This document shows, piece after piece, positions 22,700-35,405 of a stretch of 64,000 bases of DNA (position 1 is its first letter; each line of letters opens with the position of its first letter). A model generated the notes under the pieces. The model ran no database searches, was not told where the DNA came from, and was given only the letters and a program-made list of their open reading frames with translations. The stretch lies in contig NC_092568.1 of NCBI RefSeq assembly GCF_037975245.1, forward strand, positions 19,390,001 to 19,454,000. Reading direction: 5' to 3'. Both the position numbers and the translations under genes were made by a program. The stretch comes from Apostichopus japonicus (lineage: Eukaryota; Echinodermata; Holothuroidea; Aspidochirotida; Stichopodidae).

Positions 22700-24550
22700 G
22701 TACCACATTTTTAAGGAGGGGCATGATACTTGTGTTCTGTTACTTGTGTACTTTCTGGCAGTCTGCGCTGAGGGACACGACCCATCTGTGTCCCGGTCTG
22801 GCTACTGCACTAGGCATATAGTAATCATAATCACATTGTCATCACGTAGTAATGATCACTGTGTATATAAGCGGCTACATGATCGGAGCACATTGTGATA
22901 ACGAATTAGATGTTGGCTAAGATCGTTATGTAATGTATATATATATATTATGTTCTCTCATATAGTTTCGCGATACTGCAATATACACAAAACATTCCCT
23001 AATCAAGTGTACAAAACCACAGTTCCAAAGTAAGGTGTTGCTGATGCGAGTTAAAACTTTTTTTACTTTTTTATCTTTCTTCTTTCTTTACAATTAACGA
23101 CAATCATGTCATATGAAACGTTGGCCGTGACATAACTTCAACTATAACTAAAAATGTTATTGTATACAAGGGCGCATGCATGTTTTTGTGAAGCTAGTGG
23201 AAGATATGAGATATGAACTGAACCCAACCGGCAAGGTTTCGTGCGGTACACTCTGAGCAACAGAACAGACTAAACGGCTGAAGGATTTCATCTATCGGTT
23301 ATCAACTGATTGTTTGGATATATGAATAACCTTCACTATCTGATGGTCGGTGTACTATTTCTTGTAGGCGTAATACTATCGTTACGATAGTGTTTAAAGG
23401 TTCGAAAAAACAATAGCTTCCGCCCAAAAAGGGGTTTCCTCTCCTCCTCCGCCACCTCTCAACGAGACTGTCTCTTCGAAGGACAAGACTTTCATTTAAC
23501 AACATTATGGCACGTGTATACTGCATACCGACATGTTCTGTTGTGTTGAACGAAACAAGGCTGTGACACAAGTGAGTTGTATAGTTGCTCGTACACCCCC
23601 CCCCCCCCCGTGTCATCGTCACCGCCCCTCTCCCTATCAACAACCTCCTTCTTTAAAAGTCATCAGTATGGCCTATACAAGCTCCACCATGATGAAACGT
23701 TTTCAAAGAAATCCCTTGAGATTGAGACCATCCAAATTATTCCCCGAAAATTATGAGGAATGAATCAATTAAATTTTTCTATACAATGCCGCGATGGGAC
23801 GACAATACCTCGAGATATGCTGGTTGAGGTTTGAACGCTATAGCGACCATTTATTTGGCACATTTCCCCTAGCATATTTTGCGGTCAATATACTGGTAAC
23901 GACCTTTAAGAAAGAAGATGAAACCATCTTTAATCTTAAGATGCGGTTATTTTTTCTCCGTACCCCCAACGGTGTCGAAGATAATCACCAATTTCCCGCG
24001 GTGAACTTGGAAACTGACGTGATCAAGTAAATATCTATTATCAAGCTCGGTATGACCTCCCCAACTCGTAATAACTAAAGGAAATGGAAAAAGTTATAGT
24101 TCGTGTTCAACGGAAAGAGCGCCTGACTGTTTCGCTCTAAATGTAAATCAAATGATAGCAATTAACCTAACAGAGGTTTTCTAGTGGTTTCATTCTGATG
24201 GAAAGGATGTTTAAATACTTGATAACATTATTGGTAACATTCAACTTCCGTTGTTCATTCTACAAATCATTCAAATATGATTATACGATAATGTTTTCAC
24301 CAAGTCTAGTAGCGTATATACACAAATATGTCATTCAGATAACAACATTTCGATCTACTCCCAGTTTGCTTCTGTTCTTCTGGTTTTAAATTATCGGCGG
24401 ACTTCCTGTAAGATTGATTCTGTAAGGATGAAGAGGTAAATGATTAGCTAACTCTAGATTAATTAAACTATACTCACTCGAATGGTTAGAAAAAGGAACC
24501 CTGGTCCGCACGCGAATGGTTACTCGCTACGCTAGCAGTAATTGCTCGCA
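22700..24550. other. unassigned non-coding stretch
   Basis: Poly-C at 23596-23609. Frames at 23302-23643 (minus), 23533-23763 and 23794-24030 show no recognisable domain. No gene is supported. Confidence 0.35.
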
Positions 24551-24559
24551 CTTCACGCT

Positions 24560-24618
24560 TAAAGGGCCCCATCTAGTCCATGGCCGCGGGCCCCAATTCG
24601 TCAATCGTTACGCCACTG
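24560..24618. mobile_element. solitary hAT-like terminus
   Basis: On the minus strand from 24618 the sequence reads CAGTGGCGTAACGATTGACG, then GGGGCCCGCGGCC, a layout common at hAT ends. I found no matching inverted end nearby, so the other side is lost or diverged. Confidence 0.45.
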
Positions 24619-24619
24619 T

Positions 24620-27528
24620 CCCCGAGTTCTTGCGTAACCCAAGAGTTAAATATCCGCAAGAAAATGTGAACAATTATCCTTAAACTTTGTCAACGTTTCT
24701 GTCGACGCCAGAATGTTAAGATCTTTTCTGAAAATATTAGGAAAGTTTTCAACATAATGATTAATTTGTTCAGATGATATGTTAACAATTTGTAACCAAA
24801 TGACAAATCCCTTGAATCGAAGTAGTGAGGAAGTCAAGATTTGGCTGCAAAGTGTCAGTTTAACAATATGTAGTAAAATGATTAAAATGATCACTTAACA
24901 TATTTCACCAATTCAACATTTTACATCAAAATGACGAATTACACATCAGAAATTTGTAGCAAAATGATTAATTGCAGTCAAATTGCAGAGAGAGAGCATA
25001 TATTTTTCACGGCACATTTTTTTTTGAGCAACCCACATAGTTTAATAAGACACACATTATCATTTGGTTATTGATCACAAAACTTATTTAATCTCCAATC
25101 TGAAAAATTGTCGTTCTCGATTTAAACGTAACAGTATGAAGGAAGTATCTTAACAGTTGCAAGTTTTGGTCTGATATTACATATGGGAAAATATTGTTAA
25201 AATTGTAAGTTATCGTTGAATTAATTGCTTTTTATGTTGGTGTTTATGTAAATCAAAGCATTTTTATACCTCAGCAACGAAAGACGATTTTCAGTCTGAC
25301 CAATGTCCTACGGTTTACAGATGTTTCTTTAATATATGTGTTCGCGTGTGTTCTTATTCCTTCTTTACATGCAACCACTTGTACTTTTTTTAACGTTGGC
25401 GACATATATTGCTAAATCTTGAAACTAAATTTATTTTATGTGTAAGTTCTGGAAAAAATGAGTGGTTTACGTGATGCATTTCGTGTTTCAAAGTTTATTT
25501 AATTGCTATTTTTGTCTAACTATTTCAATAATTCCATCCTCAAAGACTTCACAAGTGGGGAAAATTCTTAGAAATAGAAACACAATACATGCGTTGATAT
25601 AGTAAAAAAAAGAAATGTCTGTGATTTCAATTTCAATAATAATTCATACAAATCATGCATAAATAATGTTAAGTTTGGCACAACTTAGGAAGCTCGAGAC
25701 AACCGTTATTCTATGAATGAAACCGAGCGGCGCCCCGTTAGCTATACCAATTTTCCCAGTATCCTTTCCGGAAATGCAGCCAGGTTAAATCTGCGTCTGT
25801 TTTGAAGAGTATTTGAACAGAAACATTGCCTATTCGAAGATTAATCGCTTTTCATTTACAAGAATCACAGGTAAGTGACCAAAAAAATGTCGTTCCTAAA
25901 ATGAAACGTTTTAACTCCGGCCCGCGTGCAGTACTTCACATTGAGCGGTGTGTTTACTGAAACTTCTGTACCTTTCAATGGGGTGGGGTGGGGTTGGGGC
26001 TGGGAGGGGTCGTAGGGGTCTAATTTTTAATATCCTTATTAAGGAAGCTGTATTTTGCAACCGTATCAACTTAATTTGTGACATTTGACTCTTTTTTTTG
26101 TTAACACATCCTGCAGCATTGTAACCAGGAAATGTAATGAGTGGATAGATGGGGGGGGGGGGGGAGGGGCACCCTTCCATACATACGGGAATGTTTAAAT
26201 TGGGGTGTAATTGGTAAAGTTTATTGTTGCCGGCAGCGTACCATAACCAAAGAGAGGGGCTGTGCACCCCCCTCCTCTCCCCACCACCATCCTCAGCCCA
26301 TACCTTTATACTTACAGCAAGCCTAACATACTGAATATTACATGTTGGTATAACATTGGTTAATGTTACACCTCACTTTTATTCACATTCCACGAAGAGT
26401 CACTCTATCTTCTAGCAACTTATAGGTCCTGACCTGAAAGGGTATTTGGAAGGGGGTGGATTTTTAATTACTTTTAACTGAGAACCAGGTAGCGGGCAGA
26501 CTCTGGGAATTAGTCAACGTCTGATGAGTCTTTTTCATTGACCCTTTAAAAGAAACGAGTCGTAATTGGTCGATTTAAACTAGTCAACAGAGAGTTTAAT
26601 TGTTCACATCAATCCCCCCCCCCCCCCTTTCGTTGACACAGTAATTACTCGAATAATCACAGGTTATATATTTCATATCCAAACTATTGTAACAAAATTA
26701 TATCCACATTAGTCTGTCGTATCGTGAAGTGATGTGGCGCCGACTAGACATAAGCTATACTAGCTTAATTGAGGTCATCTATTTCACACGCTTCATCTCT
26801 TGATCCCTGTAAACAACATTGAACTGGTGGGGATTTTTGGAATAATTTTTGCAATGTTTGCACGCACAATTATAAGTGCTGTCGCATGAAATCTTGTTAA
26901 CGACTGGATACATCTTTATGACTAGCCTCCTTGACCCCCCAAATATACATAAGGAGCGGAGGGGAGGTGGGGGGGGGGGGGAGTTGGGAGGGTCGATCTC
27001 ATATCTTTTAAAAGTAATATGGAGGGAATTAATATTAACCAAAATCCCCCTCCCCACTCCCCCGATCACCATACCTTTGTTTTATCACCGTTTTGCTGTC
27101 TCATATTTGAATTTGCTGACCCAGTAATTTCGAACTATAGTTCAGCTCCTCGTAATGGGATACCTTTGTGTATTTCTATGAACGGATATGTGTGTGGGGA
27201 GGGGGAGGGTGGGTGGCTTCCATGTGACTAAACGTTACCAAGTAAAGAAGGAATGGTATAATTGTGCGCCTTGATTTGTTGGTTATTCTTTCAATCTTTT
27301 ACTATCAGTAGTACGATAAACCTTTCAAAGGTGGCGATTTAGGTCAGGCTGTTCTGCATATGAACTCCCGATCTGCAGGAGCAAAGGTTATTGTTACGAC
27401 GCTATTAAACGTTGTAAGTTGGCCAGCTATTAGGCCAGGCCTGCTATATAGCCGGGAATTATGATTAGACAGTTGGCTAGTAATATGTCCTATGTATGAT
27501 CAGGCCCTCGGTCAGGAATTCTGAGTTG
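24620..27528. other. unassigned non-coding stretch
   Basis: AT-rich, with poly-G at 26151-26163, poly-C at 26613-26627 and a G run at 26968-26980. The proline-rich frames at 25911-26267 and 26779-27231 come from these runs. No exon is supported. Confidence 0.35.
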
Positions 27529-27652
27529 AAGTGGCACCAGCAATTAAAGTAGGGGCATCAACAATTTAAGGAGGGGCACCAGCAATTTAAGTAGGGGCAT
27601 CAACAATTTAAGGACCGAGGGCATCAACAATTTAAGGAGGGGAACAATAAGC
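27529..27652 (+). repeat. 21-bp minisatellite, five copies
   Basis: Units GGCACCAGCAATTAAAGTAGG and GGCATCAACAATTTAAGGAGG alternate, giving a 42-bp higher-order step. A last copy carries an insertion (GGACCGA). Confidence 0.85.
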
Positions 27653-27654
27653 GT

Positions 27655-28545
27655 GTCCACGGATGGGAGTATACAGACGTCTGCACGTGCATGGGGTTTG
27701 GGGAGTGGGCACAGACCCCTGTGCCCCGGCTTGGCTGCCGGCCTGGCACCAAGCCAAATATAAAGATGCGTATTATGTGCGACTCCGCGGGAAATAAAAT
27801 TGTTTCGGTTTTTTAGGAGATTTTTACAGTTATGTCCGGAAGTTGCATTTTTTTCCTCTCGTTATTTTGTGTCAGTCACCTATTTCATCCGGGAACTCTA
27901 TTGCTTGTTTATTGCTTCTTGGTTTCATCCTGTCTTTTTGTTTTAAAGGAAAATTGTAATTTCAAATTGCCATGGTAACCGTAAACATTGTTCAAGCGTT
28001 GTTACAGATAGCAATATCAAAATTAGATTAATGATAAAACCTTGGATATTTTTAGTAGTGAAATTCTCAAATATTGCCTCGGGTGAAAAGTTGACAAAAC
28101 CTAAAACTAAAAGGGAAATAAGTTAAAGAAACAAAGGTATCCAATTTTTATTTGAAGAAGTATGAAAATGAAATTAAATGTCAAAGATCAAGCATTTCCG
28201 GGTTTTAGGATATTTAGCCTTAACATTAGCTAAATCTCTGCAGAATGCTCGTTACGGCTGAATTGAAAATTACATCGACTTCACAATGCAGTGCTTAATG
28301 TTGATCTAATGTTTTATCAATTCTAGTAACTCGAACGAAACAAAACAAAAAACGTTTTTTGACATCATACAAATTAGAGAGTGTGCTTGAATGGCTTTTC
28401 AACACCATTTACCCTTGACCGATTTGTAATACATGGTAATGTTATTCTGAGGTCTTAATTTAAAGTATCGTGTTTTACAGTCGATTCTCATGGCTTTATC
28501 AGTTGAGGTTGGTAAAGGTGAGTTCCCGTTAATTAGTTAAAACTG
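27655..28545. other. unassigned non-coding stretch
   Basis: AT-rich. This would be the upstream side of the truncated retrotransposon that starts near 28548, but no reverse-transcriptase coding is visible here. Confidence 0.35.
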
Positions 28546-28547
28546 AT

Positions 28548-28760
28548 GTGTGTTATATGTATACGCCACATCGTTGCCTCCGATCCAATTCGAAATATAT
28601 ACTGGTTGCCCCTTCTGTGTCCACAAAGTCATACGGCTCTCGCTCATTTCAGTTCTATTCTGCTATCCTCTGGAATGGCCTTCCGATCGGAATTAAAGAA
28701 GCTCAGTCTGTAACCAGGTTCAAAACGCTTTTAAAGACTACTATTTTCTCACTTTTGTAG
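28548..28760 (+). pseudogene. C-terminal end of non-LTR reverse-transcriptase ORF (CR1/L2-like), truncated
   Basis: The translated segment (about 70 residues to the TAG at 28758-28760) ends with the pattern SYGSRSFQFYSAILWNGLP, then VTRFKTLLKTTIF. This is the well-known C-terminal motif of CR1/L2/Jockey-group ORF2 proteins: R-S-F, then A-x-x-L-W-N-x-L-P, then F-K-x-x-L-K-T. The catalytic fingers and palm of the polymerase and the endonuclease are absent, so this is a 5'-truncated, dead insertion. The AUG at 28548 is probably incidental. The ORF is followed directly by a 3' UTR and ATT-repeat tail, supporting an authentic 3' end. It is the only recognisable protein-coding remnant in the window. 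Confidence 0.85.
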
Positions 28761-28842
28761 TTTTCCGGCCTTTCAGCGCATAGGGACTTTAGTGTATATT
28801 TGCGCCTTATAAGAACTGTGTATTATTATTATTATTATTATA
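28761..28842 (+). mobile_element. 3' UTR and ATT tail of the retrotransposon remnant
   Basis: TTTGCGCCTTATAAGAACTG followed by six to seven ATT units parallels the tail at 9460-9581. It is contiguous with the RT fragment at 28548-28760. Confidence 0.7.
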
Positions 28843-28844
28843 AT

Positions 28845-30094
28845 TTCTTAACATGTGTTACATTTATGACCAGTTGCTACTGAGAAGGACTTACAAACAG
28901 AAAATTGTAAACACAAAATAATGATTGACTGGACTAACCAGACTACTCTTAAGGTTTCGACAATAATTTCGTCCACATCTTGACAGAAAGGGGATGACAC
29001 TTTACTGCAAAACGCTTCAAATCTGCAATTTGAAACATCTTTACAAGGTATATACTTACTAGTCATACATAAGGAAAGTTCCTTTCGACTCCTAACCAGT
29101 CATTAGTTGAAACAGCCTTTGCATAATGAATTCGTCTGTTAGTAATTTTCCCAGTATCATCTGCTGACAGGTCTAACACGTGTTACGGTGTTATAACACA
29201 CTAATTCACTTTACACTGATTAACGGTTGTCTCTTATTCACAGTACAAACTGACCAAGCCATATGTATACATTGGCTGTGTTTCCTTATTGAGTTTTTTG
29301 AACTGGGGTAGATGCAGCGGTTCATAAAGATCAACGGAAACGACCATGTTTATGTTTTATTTTCTTTCAATATATTATATTTCTTAACCATGAAGTGGCG
29401 CTTTTAACCGTCTGCTCTACGAGTTTGGGGAATTTGTTTGTCACGCCAACATATTATCGTTAACAATTATTGTTTGGTTTATGATCTAGAAAATATGTTA
29501 TGGTATTCATGTTTATCGATGTAAAGTATTCCATTTGCAGACCTACACCTGTTATTAGTTGCGGTCAAATGTGTAAGTTATTCACCTTTTCAAATCCGTT
29601 CGCATTCCATGGAGAGCAACGATATAACCTAAATAGGCAGGTGGCTGTGGAAAAGAAAAATCGTAACCAGTTAAAACTGCTTTGAAAATTTGTCACATTG
29701 CTGGTGGTCGAGAAACCATATAGTCGCTTATTTTAGTCCATAAAAATTGCATTACGAATACATGGAATAATGACATGAAGGCATTTAGACAAAATAAAGA
29801 GATAAACTTAACTTTGGGGACACAAAACTATCTGTATCAGAAGAGAAATAAGAAATCAAATGAGAAATAACTCGCTTTTCATAGGCCTAAGAGTATTCAT
29901 ATAAGGTTGTGACATTATGCCAACGAAATGACGGGTATATCAAAAGGTGGTTGAGCAGACGAAGCTTGGGAATAAAGAGATTTCTCTCTGATGGGTATAG
30001 ACAGGAATGAACAGGCGGGTACATCAGGGGTAACGTATCTTATCCCATTCCCACACCACACGACCCCACCCTAACCCCACCTTAACCTATATCC
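28845..30094. other. unassigned non-coding stretch
   Basis: No repeats, RNA genes or supported exons seen. The minus-strand frame at 28848-29066 has no motif. Confidence 0.35.
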
Positions 30095-30448
30095 CAGGGT
30101 TTCCCTAACTTTATCCCCCACGAACTCCCTGTGGATGTCAGAGTTGTCCACGCACCCCCAACTTTTCGAGACACGACCTGAGTCATTATTATACTATAAT
30201 ACGCATAACATATTTATATATTTATCACATGCTCGGTACGGTACTACTATGGCAACATATGCGTATATGGAACGCGAAAAGAGTTTGTCGATAGGTACGA
30301 CTTTTTTACATTACTAACTTATATGACATATCAGATTTCAGTTCCACAAAAAGTAAACTAGTTTTGACTTTCAGAAACGTCTCACGAACCCCCTGGGATG
30401 GACTCACGCACCCCTAGGGGTTCATGCACCCCAGTTAGGGAACCCCTG
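30095..30448. mobile_element. hAT-like MITE, 354 bp, with 8-bp target duplication
   Basis: The left end is CAGGGTTTCCCTAACT. The right end, on the minus strand, is CAGGGGTTCCCTAACT (15 of 16 identical). The flanking octamers are CTATATCC (30087-30094) and CAATACCC (30449-30456), 6 of 8 identical, as expected for a decayed 8-bp hAT duplication. CAGGGGTTCCC-type ends are common in hAT MITEs. The interior has no transposase and the small frame at 30135-30317 is not a gene. Confidence 0.7.
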
Positions 30449-30449
30449 C

Positions 30450-32460
30450 AATACCCTAACCCTAACTGCTGTGGGTTAGTTGAAAAGTGTTGAGTGCGAG
30501 AGGGGAGGGTGAGGAGCATACGTAGAATCAACGTTATTGTGCTGCCAACACTCATTTATACTTCATTGATCGCTTTCATTTGTTCTGTTTTAGTTGTACT
30601 ACCAAGAAGGAGCACTTGCTTAATTGTTTACCACCCTATATATATTCTTCGTCGCGCCTGCCTTAAAAAAAATGCCAGTAACGTTACGCATTTGATCGAC
30701 GAATGTTATTTATTTGCAGAACCCACTCAACTTCCGCTAGCCTCTATTTATATTAATATGTCAGTTGTTATGTTATTGAGTCCCTCAGTTGCATTATATG
30801 TTTAAAATATTGCTTTAGGTCAACCATCTGGTGCGTCTGCCTAACATGTAGGCTGTTGCAAAACCACAATAAATAAACGTTAGGCTACAAAGTAGACTTT
30901 TGTAACCGTTGAGTGTTTGCTACTACACACAAACAGACGCTTCAGTGATTACGTATATTAGATATCTGAAACACCATATGGATTGGTCATGGTTTGATCC
31001 TTTCTGTGATCGACAAACCATAGCATTTCAAGATTCTGTATTATAGCGACAAGTTACACGATTATACAGTTGTGTAACTGGTGATGTTATCGTTCGTTTA
31101 ATGTTTCCCAAAGGAAGTCGTGAAAACTATATCCCACGTATTTTGCCCTGTGTTGTCCAAGTTCACGGTTAGCTCCTAATGAAATGATTCCGAAATGTAT
31201 TTTCATTCTGGTTTTGTTCTGTCACGTATACCACAGTCCATTCGTTGTCAGTTGTTTCATCTCTGTATAAGGCTCAAGACAACATTTTATTTTAAATTAA
31301 TAGGCAAAAGTACCTGTTTTTCTCTTTATCATGTGCTGACTTTTTCCAAACATTGACTCTTCGTCACAAACTAAGACAAATAAAAAAAAAAATCGCGGTA
31401 TAGAAAGGAACAGTGACGTTGGGCCCAATGCTTTCCTAGGAGAGCAGTAACGACCTGTTTTGTGAGTATTAAAATCTGCCATTATTATTTTTTTTGGGGG
31501 GGGGGGGGAGACGGGCAGATATTTGGGAGGCCTTACTCCCCCATAACATAAAAGTGTCTTAGATTTTCAGGTTTCTCTGAATGGTACCGCAACCTACCGG
31601 ATATAGACATGATTTTTTTCTACTGAAAAAAAAACAGTTTCAACAACCTTTCTTCAGACCTAATTATTGACCTAATTTTATAGTCTAAGTAAGTCTCAGA
31701 ATATAACATTTGAATTTGAAGTTTTTGTGGGGGATGTTCTCCCCTATCCCTATACATAGTAGTTGGCTTTCAAAGATTCTAGCGCCACACCCCTTCCTTT
31801 ATAAAACCATTGGACCCCCACCCCCCACATCGCCCTTCATCTTCTTCTTCATCTTCTTCTTGTCACGGAAGAGGCCTTTCTATACGGACGGTGAATGTTT
31901 TCATAGTTTCATAATACTTCTCTGAATCACAGAAACGGATAATTATAAATATTTATGATACTCACGTTATTACAAGCTGGATGAAATCACGGTGAAGTCT
32001 GGTATGCTGTTATAGGTAAGACAGGTATCTCGCTGTGATTTGATGTTTAACTGACAAACAAGTCTAAACAGCTGATATCCCCTGCAACAAATGGTAGCGC
32101 ATGTTTGGATTGGCTGTTTTGGCAACAGGTATAAACATAGGGGAAGCACTCTGCACGGAAAGTTTTAATATTATATGACTTCCATCGTATTATTAACTCT
32201 TTTAATCTATATGTTTCGGTGAACTGACCAAACATCTTTGTATTTACTATCAGAAAAGAGACAAAAAAGAGAATATTGCTAAAACAAATTTTGCTAAAAT
32301 TTGAATTTATGGATTCGTGACTTTATTTTGCACTTTTAAATATGTGATTAACACTAACAGTGCTTCAAATATTAACAAATCGTTTTTTTTTTGTCTTTCT
32401 CTTTCTCCACCCACCTTTCTCATTCTCTCTCTCTCTCGATCGAAAATGTGAAATATTAAT
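30450..32460. other. unassigned non-coding stretch
   Basis: A 103-codon frame at 30494-30805 lacks any recognisable domain. Poly-G at 31495-31508, (TTC)n at 31838-31860 and a CT-rich patch at 32393-32438. Confidence 0.35.
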
Positions 32461-32463
32461 CAG

Positions 32464-32826
32464 ATGTTCATTCACACTTAGTAAAGATTCCTAAATCCTA
32501 TTGGTCCATTCAGGTCAGCTGACCGTGGTTAATCCTGTGAGTAACGCACGGTAAAATTACGGGGCATCACTTTAATAAAATCTTTGGTTATATGTAACCA
32601 AAAATGTTTTGTTTTATGATTTTTCCCCCACACAAATGGTAGTGTATGAATGAACGGGGTTAATCAACGGTCTAGCGTGCGTTACTCACATGATTAATGC
32701 ACTCCGGGTGTTAATGCTATCGCTGGATGCACTCGGGCTCCGCCCTCGTGAATCGCTTGCATTATCCCCCGATCGTGCATTAATCCTGTGAGTAACGCAC
32801 GCTAGACCGTTGATTAACCCATTATT
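32464..32826 (+). mobile_element. hairpin-rich element, copy A
   Basis: About 98 percent identical by eye (seven differences in about 355 bp) to 57102-57463, same orientation. It contains GGTCAGCTGACC, the hairpin TTGGTTATATGTAACCAA, an inverted pair TTCATTCACACT and AGTGTATGAATGAA, and a terminal 47-bp inverted repeat (about 32656-32702 against 32775-32821) with two mismatches. No coding capacity. The transposon superfamily is not clear. Confidence 0.8.
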
Positions 32827-32829
32827 TAT

Positions 32830-34255
32830 AGAACGAATAAAACACATTGATGTTCCAATTGTGAACCTTATAAGGCAGTTGTTAAACACCTCTCTTTGAA
32901 AGAAAACGCACAAGTACAAATCATTTGTGAAGGCACTTATCTTTTACAACTCCCCACCCCCATCCCCTCCCACAACAGGCAAACCCCAACCACCCTGTAA
33001 GGAAGACAAACCTGGACCAGCACATATACAGAACACATAGGCAAAGCATAGTAACTTTTCACACACCAGTTGTTACAGCATTATATTGCTCACGTGGACA
33101 AAGTATAGACAATTCGTGTATATTGGGTGACGTGGGGGTAGGTTCCCGAGGAAGGGGGACTGGTGGACCCTTATACGGAAGATTTATTGGATGGCACTTT
33201 TTGAAGATAATCCGTAAGGTATAAATAGTAACATCTTGCCTACCTGTTTTAACGGAATTTGTCGGTGGCTGACAATGTTACACTTCCCTTAAAAAAGATT
33301 AAAAAACCTTTTCCACACATCTCATTGAAAACCCCATCTCAATGTGTTGTCATTTACATAAGATATGGTTGATTCATGGTATGTGACCAATTTGAGTTTC
33401 TGGTTCCTCCTTTACCACAGTCAATGAATCACAATACGGATGATCTGTGGTGCCATCGTGTTAGATATCCTATACGAAAACTTGAATTTCCTGTTCAGGC
33501 TTAGTTTGCCGTTGCTTCAAATTCTTAAATGGCGATACATTTGTGATGGTTTCCTTATAGCTGTCAGTATTCTCTGCATTTAGAATTTCATCAAAATGAA
33601 ACATTTGTATAGAAATATTATCGTAGGCCTATATTGAATATTCATCTCTGGAAAAATGAATTAAAAAAATACAGCTCCAATACCATGATGCCAACTGCTA
33701 GATACTTTCACAAAATATCACTAAATTGAGAGCGAAAAAAAAATCATATAGTCGCCATACGAAATGCGATGTGGGTTTGGTTCCGAGCTGTAGATGCAGA
33801 CAAACTTCCAGTTTTGTTTAGCAAGCAACTGTAGCCACCGTAAAATCCCTTTGAGTAGTAGCACACATGCTGTTTTTATACATCCTGAAACGTTAATCGG
33901 ATGTGCATAAAACGAATAAAGCACCTTGGATTTGCCCTGAGAACACCTTAAGATCTTCCCAAGCACCTATCGATTGAGAGAACATGTGTCTGGTATTGTG
34001 AATCTGTCAATGAAATCTCCAATCGGAATGGACATAGTTCACAGAGTCTGGTATATATGTTCAATATGTGAGAATAGTATGTTTATTGGAGATAAAGTAT
34101 GTGTAAGAAGAGGCACACAAAAGTATTTTTTTTTATCAACGGGATATATGTTGCCAGGTTCAGGAAAGTTAGAGGTGCCCTCGGAAGTTGACATATTTAT
34201 CGTAATGTGTAACTACACTTTGAGACACTGACACTATAATATAACTTCTCACTGT
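32830..34255. other. unassigned non-coding stretch
   Basis: C-rich patch at 32948-33000. Frames at 33721-33966 (minus) and 33974-34231 have no recognisable motif. Confidence 0.35.
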
Positions 34256-34257
34256 GA

Positions 34258-35405
34258 GATCGGATCGAGACACTCTGCAGTGTTACAACACTGTAACACC
34301 ATGCACTGTAATAACCTTGCATAGTAAGACTATGACACTATATTGTGACAGTACACCATCGGATCGAGACACTATGCATTGTTACAGCATTGTAACACCA
34401 TGCATTGTAACTAACCCTTCACTGCGAGACTGTGACACTTTATTGTGGCATACTATACACCATCGGATCGAGACACTATGCATTGTTACAACATTGTAAC
34501 ACCATGCATTGTAACTAACCCTTCACTGCGAGACTGTGACACTTTATTGTGGCATACTATACACCATCGGATCGAGACACTATGCATTGTTACAACTTGT
34601 AACACCATGCATTGTAACTAACCCTTCACTGCGAGACTGTGACACTTTATTGTGGCATACTATACACCATCGGATCGAGACACTATGCATTGTTACAACT
34701 TGTAACACCATGCATTGTAACTAACCCTTCACTGCGAGACTGTGACACTTTATTGTGACATACTATACACCATCGGATCGAGACACTATGCATTGTTACA
34801 ACTTGTAACACCATGCATTGTAACTAACCCTTCACTGCGAGACTGTGACACTTTATTGTGACATACTATACACCATCGGATCGAGACACTATGCATTGTT
34901 ACAACTTGTAACACCATGCATTGTAACTAACCCTTCACTGCGAGACTGTGACACTTTATTGTGGCATACTATACACCATCGGATCGAGACACTATGCATT
35001 GTTACAACTTGTAACACCATGCATTGTAACTAACCCTTCACTGCGAGACTGTGACACTTTATTGTGGCATACTATACACCATCGGATCGAGACACTATGC
35101 ATTGTTACAACATTGTAACACCATGCATTGTAACTAACCCTTCACTGCGAGACTGTGACACTTTATTGTGGCATACTATACACCATCGGATCGAGACACT
35201 ATGCATTGTTACAACTTGTAACACCATGCATTGTAACTAACCCTTCACTGCGAGACTGTGACACTTTATTGTGACATACTATACACCATCGGATCGAGAC
35301 ACTATGCATTGTTACAACTTGTAACACCATGCATTGTAACTAACCCTTCACTGCGAGACTGTGACACTTTATTGTGACATACAATTCACTTTCGGATCGA
35401 GACAC
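34258..35405 (+). repeat. 103-bp satellite array, about 11 copies
   Basis: CATCGGATCG starts at 34357, 34461, 34565, 34668, 34771, 34874, 34977, 35080, 35184 and 35287, with degenerate copies at each edge (about 34260 and 35390). The step is 103 bp, or 104 where ACATTG replaces ACTTG. Each unit carries the near-palindrome GTTACAACTTGTAAC and two ATGCATTGT words. Inner copies differ only at ACATT/ACTT and GTGGC/GTGAC. The step is not a multiple of three, so the repeated 62-codon frames are artefacts. Confidence 0.97.

Noticed and set aside
30450-30478. Interstitial telomere repeat (CCCTAACCCTAA)
   Set aside because: Only two units, likely chance within C-rich DNA.
34258-35405. CRISPR array
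   Set aside because: Units are contiguous with no variable spacers and the surrounding DNA is eukaryotic in character; it is a satellite.
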